Source: Cupriavidus agavae
GTDB lineage: Bacteria > Pseudomonadota > Gammaproteobacteria > Burkholderiales > Burkholderiaceae
Assembly (NCBI RefSeq): GCF_004217045.1
Contig: NZ_SGXM01000004.1
Span: 307,560-371,559 of the forward strand
Reading direction: 5' to 3'
DNA length: 64,000 nt
Under the pieces are notes generated by a model, which made no database searches, had not been told where the DNA came from, and saw only the letters and a program-made list of their open reading frames with translations. Both the position numbers and the translations under genes were made by a program. This document shows positions 40,885 through 49,879 of this stretch, piece after piece (the first letter of the stretch is position 1; each line of letters opens with the position of its first letter).

Positions 40885-43800
40885 ATGGCTGACAGCGTAC
40901 AAATCTTGTGGGACGACGGCGAGCGCGTGTTCAGCCGTGGACCCTATCCGGTGGCTGACGGCCTGCGCGACGTGCTGATCGCGCGGCCAGCCGCCGAGCA
41001 TCCGTTGCCCGCCACGCTCGACCGCCTTCACCACGAGCATGGTTTGCGGAATGCGCTCGACGGCGCGTGGGCGGTGCTGCCGCGCGAGATCGTGCGAGAG
41101 AGCGGACGGCCGCTGCTGCTGTTCGACGACGCCGGCGGCGAGCCGCTGGCGCGGCTGCTCGACGGACCCATGGCGCCCGGGCAGTTCCTGCCGCTGGCGA
41201 TCGGCATCGCCACCGCGCTGGCCGGGCTGCACAAGCGCGGACTGGTGCACAAGGACCTCAAGCCGGCCCACATCATGGTGCACTGCATCGACGGCAACGT
41301 GCGGCTTACCGGCTTCGGGCTGGCATCGCTGCTGCGCCGCGAACGCCAGGCGCCCGAGCCGCCGGAAACCATTGCCGGCACGCTGGCGTACATGGCGCCC
41401 GAACAGACCGGGCGCATGAACCGGTCGACCGATTCGCGCAGCGACCTCTATGCACTGGGGGTCACGTTCTACCAGATGCTGACCGGCGTGTTGCCGTTTT
41501 CGGCCAGCGATGCGATGGAATGGGTGCACTGCCATATCGCGCGCCAGCCGGTGCCGGTGCACGGGCGGGTGCCCACCGTTCCGCAGGCGGTCTCGCGCCT
41601 GGTGCAGAAGCTGCTGGCCAAGACTGCGGAAGACCGCTACCAGACCGCTGCCGGCGTGCTGCACGACCTGCAGCGCTGTCTGGTCCATTGGCAGCGGCAG
41701 GGGCACGTGGAGGAGTTCGCACTGGCCACGCGCGACACGCCCGACCGCCTGCTGGTCCCGGAGAAGCTCTACGGGCGCGAACAGGAAGTTGCCACGATGC
41801 TGGCGGCGTTCGCGCGCATGGTGGATACCGGCGTGCCGGAGGTGGTGCTGGTATCGGGTTACTCGGGCATCGGCAAGTCGGCCGTGGTCAGCGAACTGCA
41901 CAAGGCGCTGGTGCCGCCACGCGGCCTGTTCGCATCGGGCAAGTTCGACCAGTACAAGCGCGACATTCCGTATTCGACGCTGGTGCAGGCGTTCCAGGGG
42001 CTGGTGCGCACACTGCTGGGCAAGCCCGAGGCCGAGCTGGCGGTGTGGCGCGATGCGCTGCATCAGGCGCTCGACCCCAACGCGCGTCTCATGACAGACC
42101 TGATTCCGGAGCTGAAGCTGATCCTTGGCGACCCGCCGCCGGTAGCCGGACTGGAACCGCAGCAGGCGCAGCGCCGGTTCCTGCGGGTGTTCCAGCAGTT
42201 CATCGGTGTGTTTGCGCGTGCCGAGCATCCGCTGGCGCTGTTCCTGGACGACCTGCAGTGGCTCGACGCCGCGACGCTGGACCTGATCGAGGATCTGTTG
42301 ACGCACTCGGAGCTGAAGTACCTGATGCTGATCGGCGCCTACCGCGACAACGAGGTGGATGCCGCGCACCCGCTGACGACCAAGCTGTGGGCGATCCGGG
42401 CAGCGGGCGTGCGGATCGACGACATCAAGCTGGCGCCGCTGGCCGGGGCACACATCGGGCAACTGGTGGCGGAGTCGCTGCATGCGGAGCCGGCGCGCGT
42501 GGCGCCGCTGGCGAAACTCGTGCAGGAGAAGACCGGCGGCAACCCGTTCTTCGTGATCCAGTTCCTGCACGCGCTGGTGGACGAGTCCCTGCTGACGTTC
42601 GACCATGACGCCCGCGCGTGGCACTGGGAGCCCGAGCGCATCCATGCCAAGGGCTACACCGACAACGTGGTGGACCTGATGGTGGGCAAGCTCGGGCGCC
42701 TGCCCGGCCAGACGCAGCACGCGCTCCAGCAGATGGCCTGCCTCGGCAACGTGGCCGGCTTCGACACGCTGGCGACCGTGCTGGCCGTTGCGGAGGCCGA
42801 AGTGCACGCGGCGCTGTGGGAGGCCGTGCGGCAGGAGCTGGTCGAGCGTCAGGATGACTGCTACGCCTTTGCCCACGACCGCGTCCACGAGGCGGCGTAC
42901 TCGCAGATTCCGCTCGCATCGCGCGGCGAGATGCACCTGCGCATCGGGCGCCTGCTGGCGGCGCGGACGCCGGCCGGGCAGCGCGAGGCGGCGATCTTCG
43001 AGATCGTCGGGCAGCTCAATCGCGGGGCGGCGCTGATTGGCGAACGTGCCGAACAGTTGGAACTGGCCGGCTTCAACCTGCTGGCTGCGCGGCGCGCCAA
43101 GGCGTCGACCGCCTACGCCTCGGCGCTGAACTACCTCGTGACCGGGGCCGGACTGCTCGAAGCCGCCGGCGGTGGCGGGCACGAACTGACGTTCGCGTTC
43201 GAGATCGATCGCGCCGAGTGCGAATTCCTGACGGGACAGCTGCAGGCGGCCGACGCCCGGCTGGATCGGCTGCGGGGCTTGGCGGCCACCATGGTCGAAC
43301 GGTCGCGCGTGACGTGCCTGCAGATGGATGTCTGCCTGGTGCTCGACCAGAGTGCGCGCGCCGTGGCCGTCTGCACCGAGTATCTCGGGCATGTGGGCAT
43401 CGTGTGGACGCCGCATCCCAGCGACGCCGAGGTGCGCGAGGAGTATGACCGCATCTGGACCGGGCTGGCCGGGCGCAGCATCGAATCGCTGATCGACCTG
43501 CCGCTGATGGACGACCCGGCCGCGCTGGGCACCGTGGAGGCGCTCTGCAAGCTGTTTGCGCCGGCACTCCAGACGGATGCCAACCTCGCCTGCCTGCTGA
43601 TCTGCAAGGCCGTCAATTTCAGCATGGCACGCGGCAACGCCGATGCCTCGTGCATGCTTTACGCCAACGTGTGCCGCGTGGCGGGACGCCGCTTTGGCGA
43701 CTACCAGACCGGCTATCGATTCGGACGCCTTGGCTGCGAACTGGTGGAGCGCCGTGGCCTGAAGCGCTTCGAGGCCCGCACGTTCCTGTGCTTCTCGATC

Positions 43801-46392
43801 TTCATCGCGCGCTGGGTCGATCCGGTCAGCCAGTGCCGCGCGCTGCTGGATCGCGCGTTCATCGCGGCGAACCGGTCCGGCGACCTTGCCTATGCCGCCT
43901 ATACCCGCAACAGTCTGGTGTCCGATCTGCTGTTCGTGGGCGCCCCATTGCCCGAAGTGCTCGAGGAGACCGAGCAGGGGCTGGCCTATGCCGGGAAAGT
44001 CGGATTCGGGCTGGTAACCACGTTCATGCGCACGCAGCAGGCCCTGGTACGAATGCTGCGCGGCGCCACGCCGGTGTTCGGCCGCCTCGACGACGAGCGC
44101 TTCAGCGAAGCGGGCGCCGAGGCGCAGATGGCGGCCAATCCCGGCCTGGCGCTGGCGTTCTGCTGGTACTGGGTGCGCAAGCTGCAGGCGCGCTATCTGG
44201 CTGGCGATATCGACGGGGCGCTGGCAGCGGCAGCGCAGGCCGAGCCGCTGCTCTGGACCTCGACGTCGTTCTTCGAGGAAGCCGAGTACCACTTCTACGC
44301 CGCCCTGGCACTGGCGGCAGCGGGCGGCGACGGCCCCGGCGTGGATATTCTGCCCGCCCGGCGCGAGGCGCTGGAGGCCCATCGCCGGCAACTGCAGATC
44401 TGGGCCGACAATCATGCGGCCGGTTTTGCGGACCGCGCGACGCTCGTCGCCGCCGAAATGGCGCGCGTGGGTGGCCGCGTGGTGGAAGCCGAGCACCTGT
44501 ACGAGCGCGCCATCTCGCTGGCGCAGGACAGCGGCTTTGTCCATGTGGAAGCCCTGGGCAACGAGCTGGCCGCGCGGTTCCACGCGGCACGCGGGCTCGG
44601 CAGGATCGCCCGGATGTACCTGCAGGACGCGCGCTATGGCTACCTGCGCTGGGGTGCGGAGGGGAAGGTGCGGCAGCTTGAAGGCGGCCATCCTTACCTG
44701 CGGGCCGAGGATGTGGCGCTGGCTGCCACCAACACGATCGCCGCGCCGGTGGAGCACCTGGACCTTGCCACCGTGCTGAAGGTCTCGCAGGCGGCGTCGG
44801 CCGATATCGTGCTGGAGCGGCTGATCGACCGGGTCATGCGCACGGCGCTGGAGCAGGCCGGCGCCACGCGCGGGCTGCTGATCCTGTGCCGGGGCGGCGA
44901 GCAGCGGCTGGCGGCGGAGGCCACGATCGTCGGTGATGCCACGATGCTGCAGATGCGCGATGCGTCTCCGGACGCCACCCTGCTGTCCGGAACCGTGCTC
45001 AACCATGTGCTGCGCAGCCGCGAGAGCGTGGTGCTCGACGATGCGGGCACCGATCCGCTGTTCGCGCCGGACCCGTATATCCGCCGGGAGCGCGTGCGGT
45101 CGGTGCTGTGCCTGCCGCTGATGAACCAGGCCGCGCTGACCGGGGCGCTCTACCTGGAGAACAATCTCGCCGCCGGGGCGTTCAGCCCGAAACGGATCGC
45201 CGTGCTCAAGCTCGTGGCATCGCAGGCGGCCATCTCGCTCGAAAACGCCCGGCTGTACGGCGATGTGGCCGAGCGCGAGGCCAAGATCCGGCGGCTCGTG
45301 GACGCCAACATCATCGGCATCGTGGTCTGGAATGCCGAGGGCGACATCATGGAAGCCAACGATGCGTTCCTGCGCATGGTGGGCTACGCGCATGAGGACC
45401 TGGTGTCGGGCCGCGTGCGCTGGCGCGACATGACGCCGCCCGAACTGCGCGACGAGAGCGAGCAGGCGCTGGCGGAGGCGTGCCGCACGGGACGCGCGCC
45501 GCCTTACGAGAAGGCCTATATCCGGCAGGACGGCAGCCGCGTGCCGGTGATCGTCGGGCTGGCCAACTTCGAGGCCAGCCGCAAGGAAGGGGTGGCGTTC
45601 GTGCTCGATCTCAGCGAACGCAAGCACGCCGAGGAACTGGTGCGCGAGAGCGAGCGGCGCCACCGCGAGATGCAGACCGAACTGGCGCATGCCAACCGTG
45701 TGGCCACCATGGGGCAACTGGCGGCGTCGATCGCGCATGAGGTCAACCAGCCCATTGCGGCCACGGTGACCAACGCGCAGGCGGCGCTACGCTGGCTGAA
45801 CATGGAGCCGCCCGATATCGGGGAAGCCGGCGCGGCGCTGGGCCGCATCGTCAAGGACGCCAACCGTGCGGGCGACGTGCTGGGACGCATCCGGCAGATG
45901 ATCCGCAAGGCGCCGCCGCGCAAGGAGGCGGTCGATATCAACGGCGCGGTGCGCGAAGTGATCGAGTTGACCGCTGCCGCGGCGGCCAAGGGCGGCGCCA
46001 CGGTCCATGCGCGGCTCGCCGAGGGGCTGCCAAGCGTTCATGGCGACCGCGTGGCGCTGCAACAGGTGCTGATGAACCTGATGGTGAATGCGGTGGAGGC
46101 GATGGGCGTCACAGCTGGCGGCCAGCGCAACCTGTGTGTCAGCACGGCGGAGCGCGAAGGCGGCGTGCACGTGGCCGTCAGCGACACCGGGCCGGGCTTC
46201 GGCCCGGATGGAGCGTCCCGCATCTTCGCCCCGTTCTACACGACCAAGTCCACCGGGCTTGGCATGGGGCTGTCGATCTGCCGGTCCATCGTCGAGGCCC
46301 ATGGCGGCGAACTTTGGGCCGAGGACAACATGCCGCGCGGGGCGGTGATCCAGTTCACGGTGCCTGCCGCCGCGAAGGCGCCCCCGCGCTGA
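40885..46392 (+). CDS. giant sensor: Ser/Thr pseudokinase - AAA ATPase - GAF - PAS - histidine kinase
   Basis: A 1835-residue cytoplasmic signalling protein of the trifunctional kinase family. Residues 1-270 form a protein-kinase fold with HKDLKPAHIM (near 121) and GTLAYMAPEQTGRMNR. The catalytic-loop Asn is His and DFG is G-F-G (near 142), so metal binding and phosphotransfer are doubtful. Residues 290 to about 800 form an ATPase with Walker A GYSGIGKSAVV (near 325) and FLDDLQWLDAATLDLIEDLL. A long helical region follows to about 1290, then GAF (LSGTVLNHVLRSRESVVLDDAG), PAS (LVDANIIGIVVWNAEGDIMEANDAFL), HisKA with phospho-His near 1617 (SIAHEVNQPIAATV) and HATPase. The ATG at 40885 is preferred over a TTG at 40843. 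The FixJ-like regulator 2 kb upstream is a likely partner. Confidence 0.9.
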   Translation: MADSVQILWDDGERVFSRGPYPVADGLRDVLIARPAAEHPLPATLDRLHHEHGLRNALDGAWAVLPREIVRESGRPLLLFDDAGGEPLARLLDGPMAPGQFLPLAIGIATALAGLHKRGLVHKDLKPAHIMVHCIDGNVRLTGFGLASLLRRERQAPEPPETIAGTLAYMAPEQTGRMNRSTDSRSDLYALGVTFYQMLTGVLPFSASDAMEWVHCHIARQPVPVHGRVPTVPQAVSRLVQKLLAKTAEDRYQTAAGVLHDLQRCLVHWQRQGHVEEFALATRDTPDRLLVPEKLYGREQEVATMLAAFARMVDTGVPEVVLVSGYSGIGKSAVVSELHKALVPPRGLFASGKFDQYKRDIPYSTLVQAFQGLVRTLLGKPEAELAVWRDALHQALDPNARLMTDLIPELKLILGDPPPVAGLEPQQAQRRFLRVFQQFIGVFARAEHPLALFLDDLQWLDAATLDLIEDLLTHSELKYLMLIGAYRDNEVDAAHPLTTKLWAIRAAGVRIDDIKLAPLAGAHIGQLVAESLHAEPARVAPLAKLVQEKTGGNPFFVIQFLHALVDESLLTFDHDARAWHWEPERIHAKGYTDNVVDLMVGKLGRLPGQTQHALQQMACLGNVAGFDTLATVLAVAEAEVHAALWEAVRQELVERQDDCYAFAHDRVHEAAYSQIPLASRGEMHLRIGRLLAARTPAGQREAAIFEIVGQLNRGAALIGERAEQLELAGFNLLAARRAKASTAYASALNYLVTGAGLLEAAGGGGHELTFAFEIDRAECEFLTGQLQAADARLDRLRGLAATMVERSRVTCLQMDVCLVLDQSARAVAVCTEYLGHVGIVWTPHPSDAEVREEYDRIWTGLAGRSIESLIDLPLMDDPAALGTVEALCKLFAPALQTDANLACLLICKAVNFSMARGNADASCMLYANVCRVAGRRFGDYQTGYRFGRLGCELVERRGLKRFEARTFLCFSIFIARWVDPVSQCRALLDRAFIAANRSGDLAYAAYTRNSLVSDLLFVGAPLPEVLEETEQGLAYAGKVGFGLVTTFMRTQQALVRMLRGATPVFGRLDDERFSEAGAEAQMAANPGLALAFCWYWVRKLQARYLAGDIDGALAAAAQAEPLLWTSTSFFEEAEYHFYAALALAAAGGDGPGVDILPARREALEAHRRQLQIWADNHAAGFADRATLVAAEMARVGGRVVEAEHLYERAISLAQDSGFVHVEALGNELAARFHAARGLGRIARMYLQDARYGYLRWGAEGKVRQLEGGHPYLRAEDVALAATNTIAAPVEHLDLATVLKVSQAASADIVLERLIDRVMRTALEQAGATRGLLILCRGGEQRLAAEATIVGDATMLQMRDASPDATLLSGTVLNHVLRSRESVVLDDAGTDPLFAPDPYIRRERVRSVLCLPLMNQAALTGALYLENNLAAGAFSPKRIAVLKLVASQAAISLENARLYGDVAEREAKIRRLVDANIIGIVVWNAEGDIMEANDAFLRMVGYAHEDLVSGRVRWRDMTPPELRDESEQALAEACRTGRAPPYEKAYIRQDGSRVPVIVGLANFEASRKEGVAFVLDLSERKHAEELVRESERRHREMQTELAHANRVATMGQLAASIAHEVNQPIAATVTNAQAALRWLNMEPPDIGEAGAALGRIVKDANRAGDVLGRIRQMIRKAPPRKEAVDINGAVREVIELTAAAAAKGGATVHARLAEGLPSVHGDRVALQQVLMNLMVNAVEAMGVTAGGQRNLCVSTAEREGGVHVAVSDTGPGFGPDGASRIFAPFYTTKSTGLGMGLSICRSIVEAHGGELWAEDNMPRGAVIQFTVPAAAKAPPR

Positions 46393-46458
46393 CCGCGCTG
46401 CGGGTGGCGGGCACGGCGTTTGCAAGAAGAGCGGCACTTGCAGCGACGGAGCCAAGCC

Positions 46459-47475
46459 ATGGAGCGAGTCCCGCCACGACCGGCGCCTCAGCAGGCGCCA
46501 CAGCCGACCACACAGCCGACGCCACAACAAGCGCAGCGATCCGCGCCACAGCCGGCCTTGCGCCGCACGCCGAAGAACCTCGTGATCCTGCTGAAGGACA
46601 CGGTATCGGCGTGGATCGACGACTACGCGCCGAGCATGGGCGCTGCGCTGGCCTACTACACAGTCTTTTCAGTGGCGCCGCTGCTGCTGATCGTGATCTC
46701 GATCGCCGGGCTCGCGTTTGGTGACGAGGCGGCGCGCGGCGCCGTGGTGGATCAGATCGGCGGCCTGGTGGGCGAGGATGGCGCCAAGGCGATTGAAAGC
46801 ATGCTCGTGTCGTTGAGCGAGCCAGCGGCCGGATCGCTGACGGCGATCCTGAGCCTGTTGACGCTGCTGGTGGGGGCCACGACCGTGTTCGCCGAACTGC
46901 AGTCGGCGCTGGACCGCATCTGGCGCGTGCCCGAGCGCCGCAAGCCGTCGGGGCTGTGGGAGCTGCTGCGTGCCCGCGTGCTGTCGTTCGGCATGATTCT
47001 CGGCATCGGTTTCCTGCTGATCGTCTCGCTGGTCGCCAGCGCGGCGCTGGCGGCGATCGGCCGGTACTGGACGCCGTCAGGCGGCGAGGGCGAGCTGTTG
47101 GGCCACCTGCTCGACATGGTGCTGAGCTTCGGCATGGTGACCGTCGTCTTTGCGATGATCTACAAGATCATGCCGCACGCGGATGTGCGCTGGCCCGACG
47201 TCTGGCTCGGTGCGCTGGTCACCGCCGTGCTGTTTACCGTTGGCAAGCTGCTGATCGGACTCTATATCGGCAAGACCGGCGTGGCGACCGGATACGGGGC
47301 GGCGGGATCGCTCGTGGTGGTGCTGGTATGGGTCTACTACTCGGCGCAGATTTTCCTGCTTGGGGCGGAGTTCACGTGGCTCTATGCCAACCGCTTTGGT
47401 TCGCTGCGCGCCCGCAATATCGCGCACGAGCGCCCGGCACCGATCATCCGCGACGGGGCGCCGGAAGCGCGGTAA
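46459..47475 (+). CDS. YihY/virulence factor BrkB family membrane protein
   Basis: A 338-residue inner-membrane protein with six helices. After a Gln/Pro-rich head come WIDDYAPSMGAALAYYTVFSVAPLLLIVISIAGLAFG, SLLTLLVGATTVFAELQSALDRIWRVPERR, FGMILGIGFLLIVSLVASAALAAIGRYW, LSFGMVTVVFAMIYKIMPHADVRWPDVWLGALVTAVLFTVGKLLIGLYIGKTGVATGYGAAGSLVVVLVWVYYSAQIFLLGAEFTWLYA, all close to the YihY consensus. The ATG at 46459 has CGGAG eight bases before it. The family was once called RNase BN by error; its real role is unsettled. Confidence 0.92.
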   Translation: MERVPPRPAPQQAPQPTTQPTPQQAQRSAPQPALRRTPKNLVILLKDTVSAWIDDYAPSMGAALAYYTVFSVAPLLLIVISIAGLAFGDEAARGAVVDQIGGLVGEDGAKAIESMLVSLSEPAAGSLTAILSLLTLLVGATTVFAELQSALDRIWRVPERRKPSGLWELLRARVLSFGMILGIGFLLIVSLVASAALAAIGRYWTPSGGEGELLGHLLDMVLSFGMVTVVFAMIYKIMPHADVRWPDVWLGALVTAVLFTVGKLLIGLYIGKTGVATGYGAAGSLVVVLVWVYYSAQIFLLGAEFTWLYANRFGSLRARNIAHERPAPIIRDGAPEAR

Positions 47476-47504
47476 ATCTTTCCCACCGTGGCAGAAAGCA
47501 CTCA

Positions 47505-47526
47505 CGGCCCGGCCCTCGGCGGGCCG
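47505..47526. terminator. GC hairpin between convergent genes
   Basis: CGGCCCG (47505-47511) and CGGGCCG (47520-47526) form a 7-bp stem with an eight-base loop between the YihY gene and the convergent small membrane-protein gene. No T tract follows on either strand, so its role as a terminator is tentative. Confidence 0.35.
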
Positions 47527-47528
47527 GC

Positions 47529-47675
47529 TCAGACCCCGTGCTGCGCCACGTGCAACAGCCCGTAGACGACGCCGACGGCGCAGACCACGGCGAGCAGGCT
47601 CAGGTAGAACCCGCCGCGCGCGGGCGGCATGTCCTTGCGATACAGGCGCTCGGATTTCTGGATATGGGGTTTCAT
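47529..47675 (-). CDS. small membrane protein, unknown function
   Basis: A 48-residue protein: a basic N-terminal half (KPHIQKSERLYRKDMPPARG) and one hydrophobic helix (FYLSLLAVVCAVGVVYGLLHVA). The ATG at 47675 has GAGGAA eight bases upstream, so translation is plausible. A longer frame starting at 47738 lacks such a site. No family recognised; single-span proteins of this size are often missed. Confidence 0.55.
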   Translation of the reverse strand: MKPHIQKSERLYRKDMPPARGGFYLSLLAVVCAVGVVYGLLHVAQHGV

Positions 47676-47786
47676 GGCCGGATTCCTCGGGTAAAGCCTG
47701 CTTCGCGCACGCAACATCCGTGCCAGACGCATGGGCATGGTCGGTGCTTGCCGAATCTTCCATCACCACCCGAAGGAGAACCCGAC

Positions 47787-48233
47787 ATGAAGACGATGTG
47801 GATAGTCGTGGCCGACGAAGCCATTGCGCGGATCGTGGAACTGGACCGTCGCGAGAAGGTGCTCAAGCCCGTGGAGGAGATCGCCGATCCGGACGCGCAT
47901 GCGTCGGAGGCGGAACTGCGCCGCGACGCGCAGGGCCGCCGCAACCCGGGTGGGGCGGCCAGCGGCCCCGGCACGGTCACCTCATCGGCCAGCGAGGATC
48001 CGAGCCTCCAGCACGCCGAGGTGTTTGCGAAGAAGGTTGCGGACTGGCTGCGTCAGGCGCACGGCCAGCAGCGCTTCGAGGAACTGACGGTATTTGCGGC
48101 GCCGCGCTTCCTGGGCCTGCTGCGCAAGGCGTTCGACAAGAATCTGACCGCAGCCGTGGTGCGCGACGAACCCAAGGATTACGTGCACTTCACCAACGAT
48201 GCGATCTACGGGGTGCTGTTCCCGGCGGCCTGA
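47787..48233 (+). CDS. host-attachment protein family (Host_attach)
   Basis: A 148-residue soluble protein matching the 'protein required for attachment to host cells' family: MKTMWIVVADEAIARIVELD at the start, a variable Asp/Arg/Gly-rich middle, then FAKKVADWLRQAHGQQRFEELTVFAAPRFLGLLRKAF and KNLTAAVVRDEPKDYVHFTNDAI. The N- and C-terminal parts recall the RNase H-like/eRF1-like baeRF folds to which this family has been related. AAGGAG lies eight bases before the ATG. The family name comes from a plant-associated bacterium; the biochemical activity is not established. Confidence 0.85.
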   Translation: MKTMWIVVADEAIARIVELDRREKVLKPVEEIADPDAHASEAELRRDAQGRRNPGGAASGPGTVTSSASEDPSLQHAEVFAKKVADWLRQAHGQQRFEELTVFAAPRFLGLLRKAFDKNLTAAVVRDEPKDYVHFTNDAIYGVLFPAA

Positions 48234-48288
48234 CCGGCTAAACCGGCCTTTCCCGGAATTTCTCCGGCGGGCGGGCGTCCAACGACGC

Positions 48289-48849
48289 ATGACCTATCCG
48301 CCCGCCACCGACCCCGTCCGCCCCTCGCCACTGCGCTGGCTGCTGCCGGCTGTTGTGGTGGTCACGGCCTGGCTGGCCTGGCCGTGGGTCCAGCCGCTGG
48401 TCGAGCGCGCGATCTACGCGGGACGGCTTGCCGCGATGCCGGTGCCCGAAGTGCTGCCGGTCCCCGTGCAGGGCGTGGCGAAGAGGGCGTTGCGCGATAC
48501 CTGGGGCGTGGCGCGCGGCGGCGGGCGCAGGCACGAGGGGATCGACATCTTCGCCACGCGCGGGCGGCCCGTGCTGTCGGCGACCGAGGGCATCGTCACG
48601 CGCACCGGCACCAACCGGCTGGGCGGCAACGTGGTCTGGGTCATGGGGCCGGGGCGGCAGATGCACTACTACGCCCACCTCGACCGCCATGGCGACGTGA
48701 AGCCGGGTGACCGCGTGGCGCCCGGCGCCGTGCTCGGCTACGTGGGCGATACCGGCAATGCTCGCGGCACGCCGCCGCATCTCCACTACGGGGTCTACAC
48801 CGGCTCCGGCGCGATCAATCCATTTCCGCTGCTGACGGCCGATCGCTAG
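48289..48849 (+). CDS. M23-family metallopeptidase, membrane-anchored
   Basis: A 186-residue LytM/M23 peptidase that likely trims peptidoglycan cross-links in the periplasm. One N-terminal membrane helix (LLPAVVVVTAWLAWPWVQPLV) is followed by the catalytic fold with the zinc ligands in place: RRHEGIDIFA (His and Asp), YYAHLDRHGDVKPGDRVAPGAVLGYVGDTGNARGTPPHLHYGVY (HxH). Thus it looks active. The ATG at 48289 lacks a good ribosome site but gives a proper membrane segment. It ends tail to tail with a histidine-kinase gene, both using the same CTAG. Confidence 0.88.
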   Translation: MTYPPATDPVRPSPLRWLLPAVVVVTAWLAWPWVQPLVERAIYAGRLAAMPVPEVLPVPVQGVAKRALRDTWGVARGGGRRHEGIDIFATRGRPVLSATEGIVTRTGTNRLGGNVVWVMGPGRQMHYYAHLDRHGDVKPGDRVAPGAVLGYVGDTGNARGTPPHLHYGVYTGSGAINPFPLLTADR

Positions 48850-49742
48850 CCGCGATCCTTGCCCACGGGCAGCAGGATCGTCATGGTCGTGCGGCCCGGC
48901 TCGCTGGCCGCATGGATGGTGCCGCCGTGGGACTCCACGACCAGCCGGCAGATCGCCAACCCGACACCCATTCCCTCGGTCTTGGTGCTGAAGAACGGCG
49001 CGAAGATGCGTTCCAGATCCTCCGGCGCGATGCCCTTGCCGTTGTCCGTGACGTCGATGGCCACGTGGCCGGCGCCGTGACGGCGCGCCCACAGCCGCAC
49101 CAGTGCCGTGCCGGGCTGGCAGGTGCGGGCGGCGTCCACGGCGTTGACCAGCAGGTTCAGCACCACCTGCTGGATCTGTACGCGGTCGCCGCGCAACGCG
49201 GGCAGGTCAGGTTCGATCTCGACCGTGGAGAGCACGGCGGCGTCCTGCAGGCCGGCTTCGACCAGCGGCAGAACGTCGGCAATGGCGGCGTCCAGCGCGA
49301 ACGGCTGGCAGGAGGCGGGCTCGCGCCGCATCAGGGCGCGCAGGCTGCTGATGACGCGCTCGGCACGTTCGGATTCACCCTGGATACGGCGGATGCCTTC
49401 GTCGATCTCGACGGTATCGGGCACGTCGCGCCGCATCCAGCGCTGGATGGCGTAGGTTTCCACCTGGATGGCGGTCAGTGGCTGGCGGATTTCGTGCGCG
49501 ATCGAGGCGGCGAGCGTGCCAAGCGTGGCCACGCGCGACAGGTGGACGAGGTGCGATTCCCACTGCCGCATGGCCTTGCGGGCCTCGGCGCTGTCGGCGC
49601 CGTCGCGCTGGCGCGCGGACTCGCCGGCCAGGATGCGCTGCTCGAACGCCTGGGCCATCTCGCGCACCAGCCTGACCGCCTCCGGGACGGGAGGCGAATC
49701 GTCATGGCGCGTGGCGGGGCGCCGGAAGTCGGCAGCGGTCAT
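48846..49742 (-). CDS. cytoplasmic sensor histidine kinase
   Basis: A 298-residue histidine kinase lacking membrane helices and any recognisable input domain. After about 75 charged, mostly helical residues comes HisKA with the phospho-His in LSRVATLGTLAASIAHEIRQPLTAI. The ATPase domain has the N box QQVVLNLLVNAVDAARTCQPG, G1 VDVTDNGKGIAPEDLERIFAPFFSTK and G2 GMGVGLAICRLVVESHGG. The HisKA type is that of the giant sensor upstream. AAGGAA lies about eight bases before the ATG at 49742. No partner regulator is adjacent; the lone receiver at 38997-39413 is one candidate. Confidence 0.88.
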   Translation of the reverse strand: MTAADFRRPATRHDDSPPVPEAVRLVREMAQAFEQRILAGESARQRDGADSAEARKAMRQWESHLVHLSRVATLGTLAASIAHEIRQPLTAIQVETYAIQRWMRRDVPDTVEIDEGIRRIQGESERAERVISSLRALMRREPASCQPFALDAAIADVLPLVEAGLQDAAVLSTVEIEPDLPALRGDRVQIQQVVLNLLVNAVDAARTCQPGTALVRLWARRHGAGHVAIDVTDNGKGIAPEDLERIFAPFFSTKTEGMGVGLAICRLVVESHGGTIHAASEPGRTTMTILLPVGKDRG

Positions 49743-49879
49743 GCGGCATTTCCTTGATCCAGTGTTCAGGCACGACTGTACGGGTTGCCGCTGAGCGCAG
49801 ATAGAACTGCTGTGCCGCTTTTGTACAAAAGTGTGCCGCGACGCAGCAAACCGCTGGCGAGCCGTGAGGCCGAGTGACG

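Noticed and set aside
40630..45738. A 1702-codon open frame on the minus strand, antisense to the giant sensor kinase
   Set aside because: It is rich in Arg, His, Gln and Ala with no domain, and mirrors the codon-position bias of the real gene. High GC makes such antisense frames common here; similar ones lie opposite the hybrid kinase (54188-57064) and the mrp genes.
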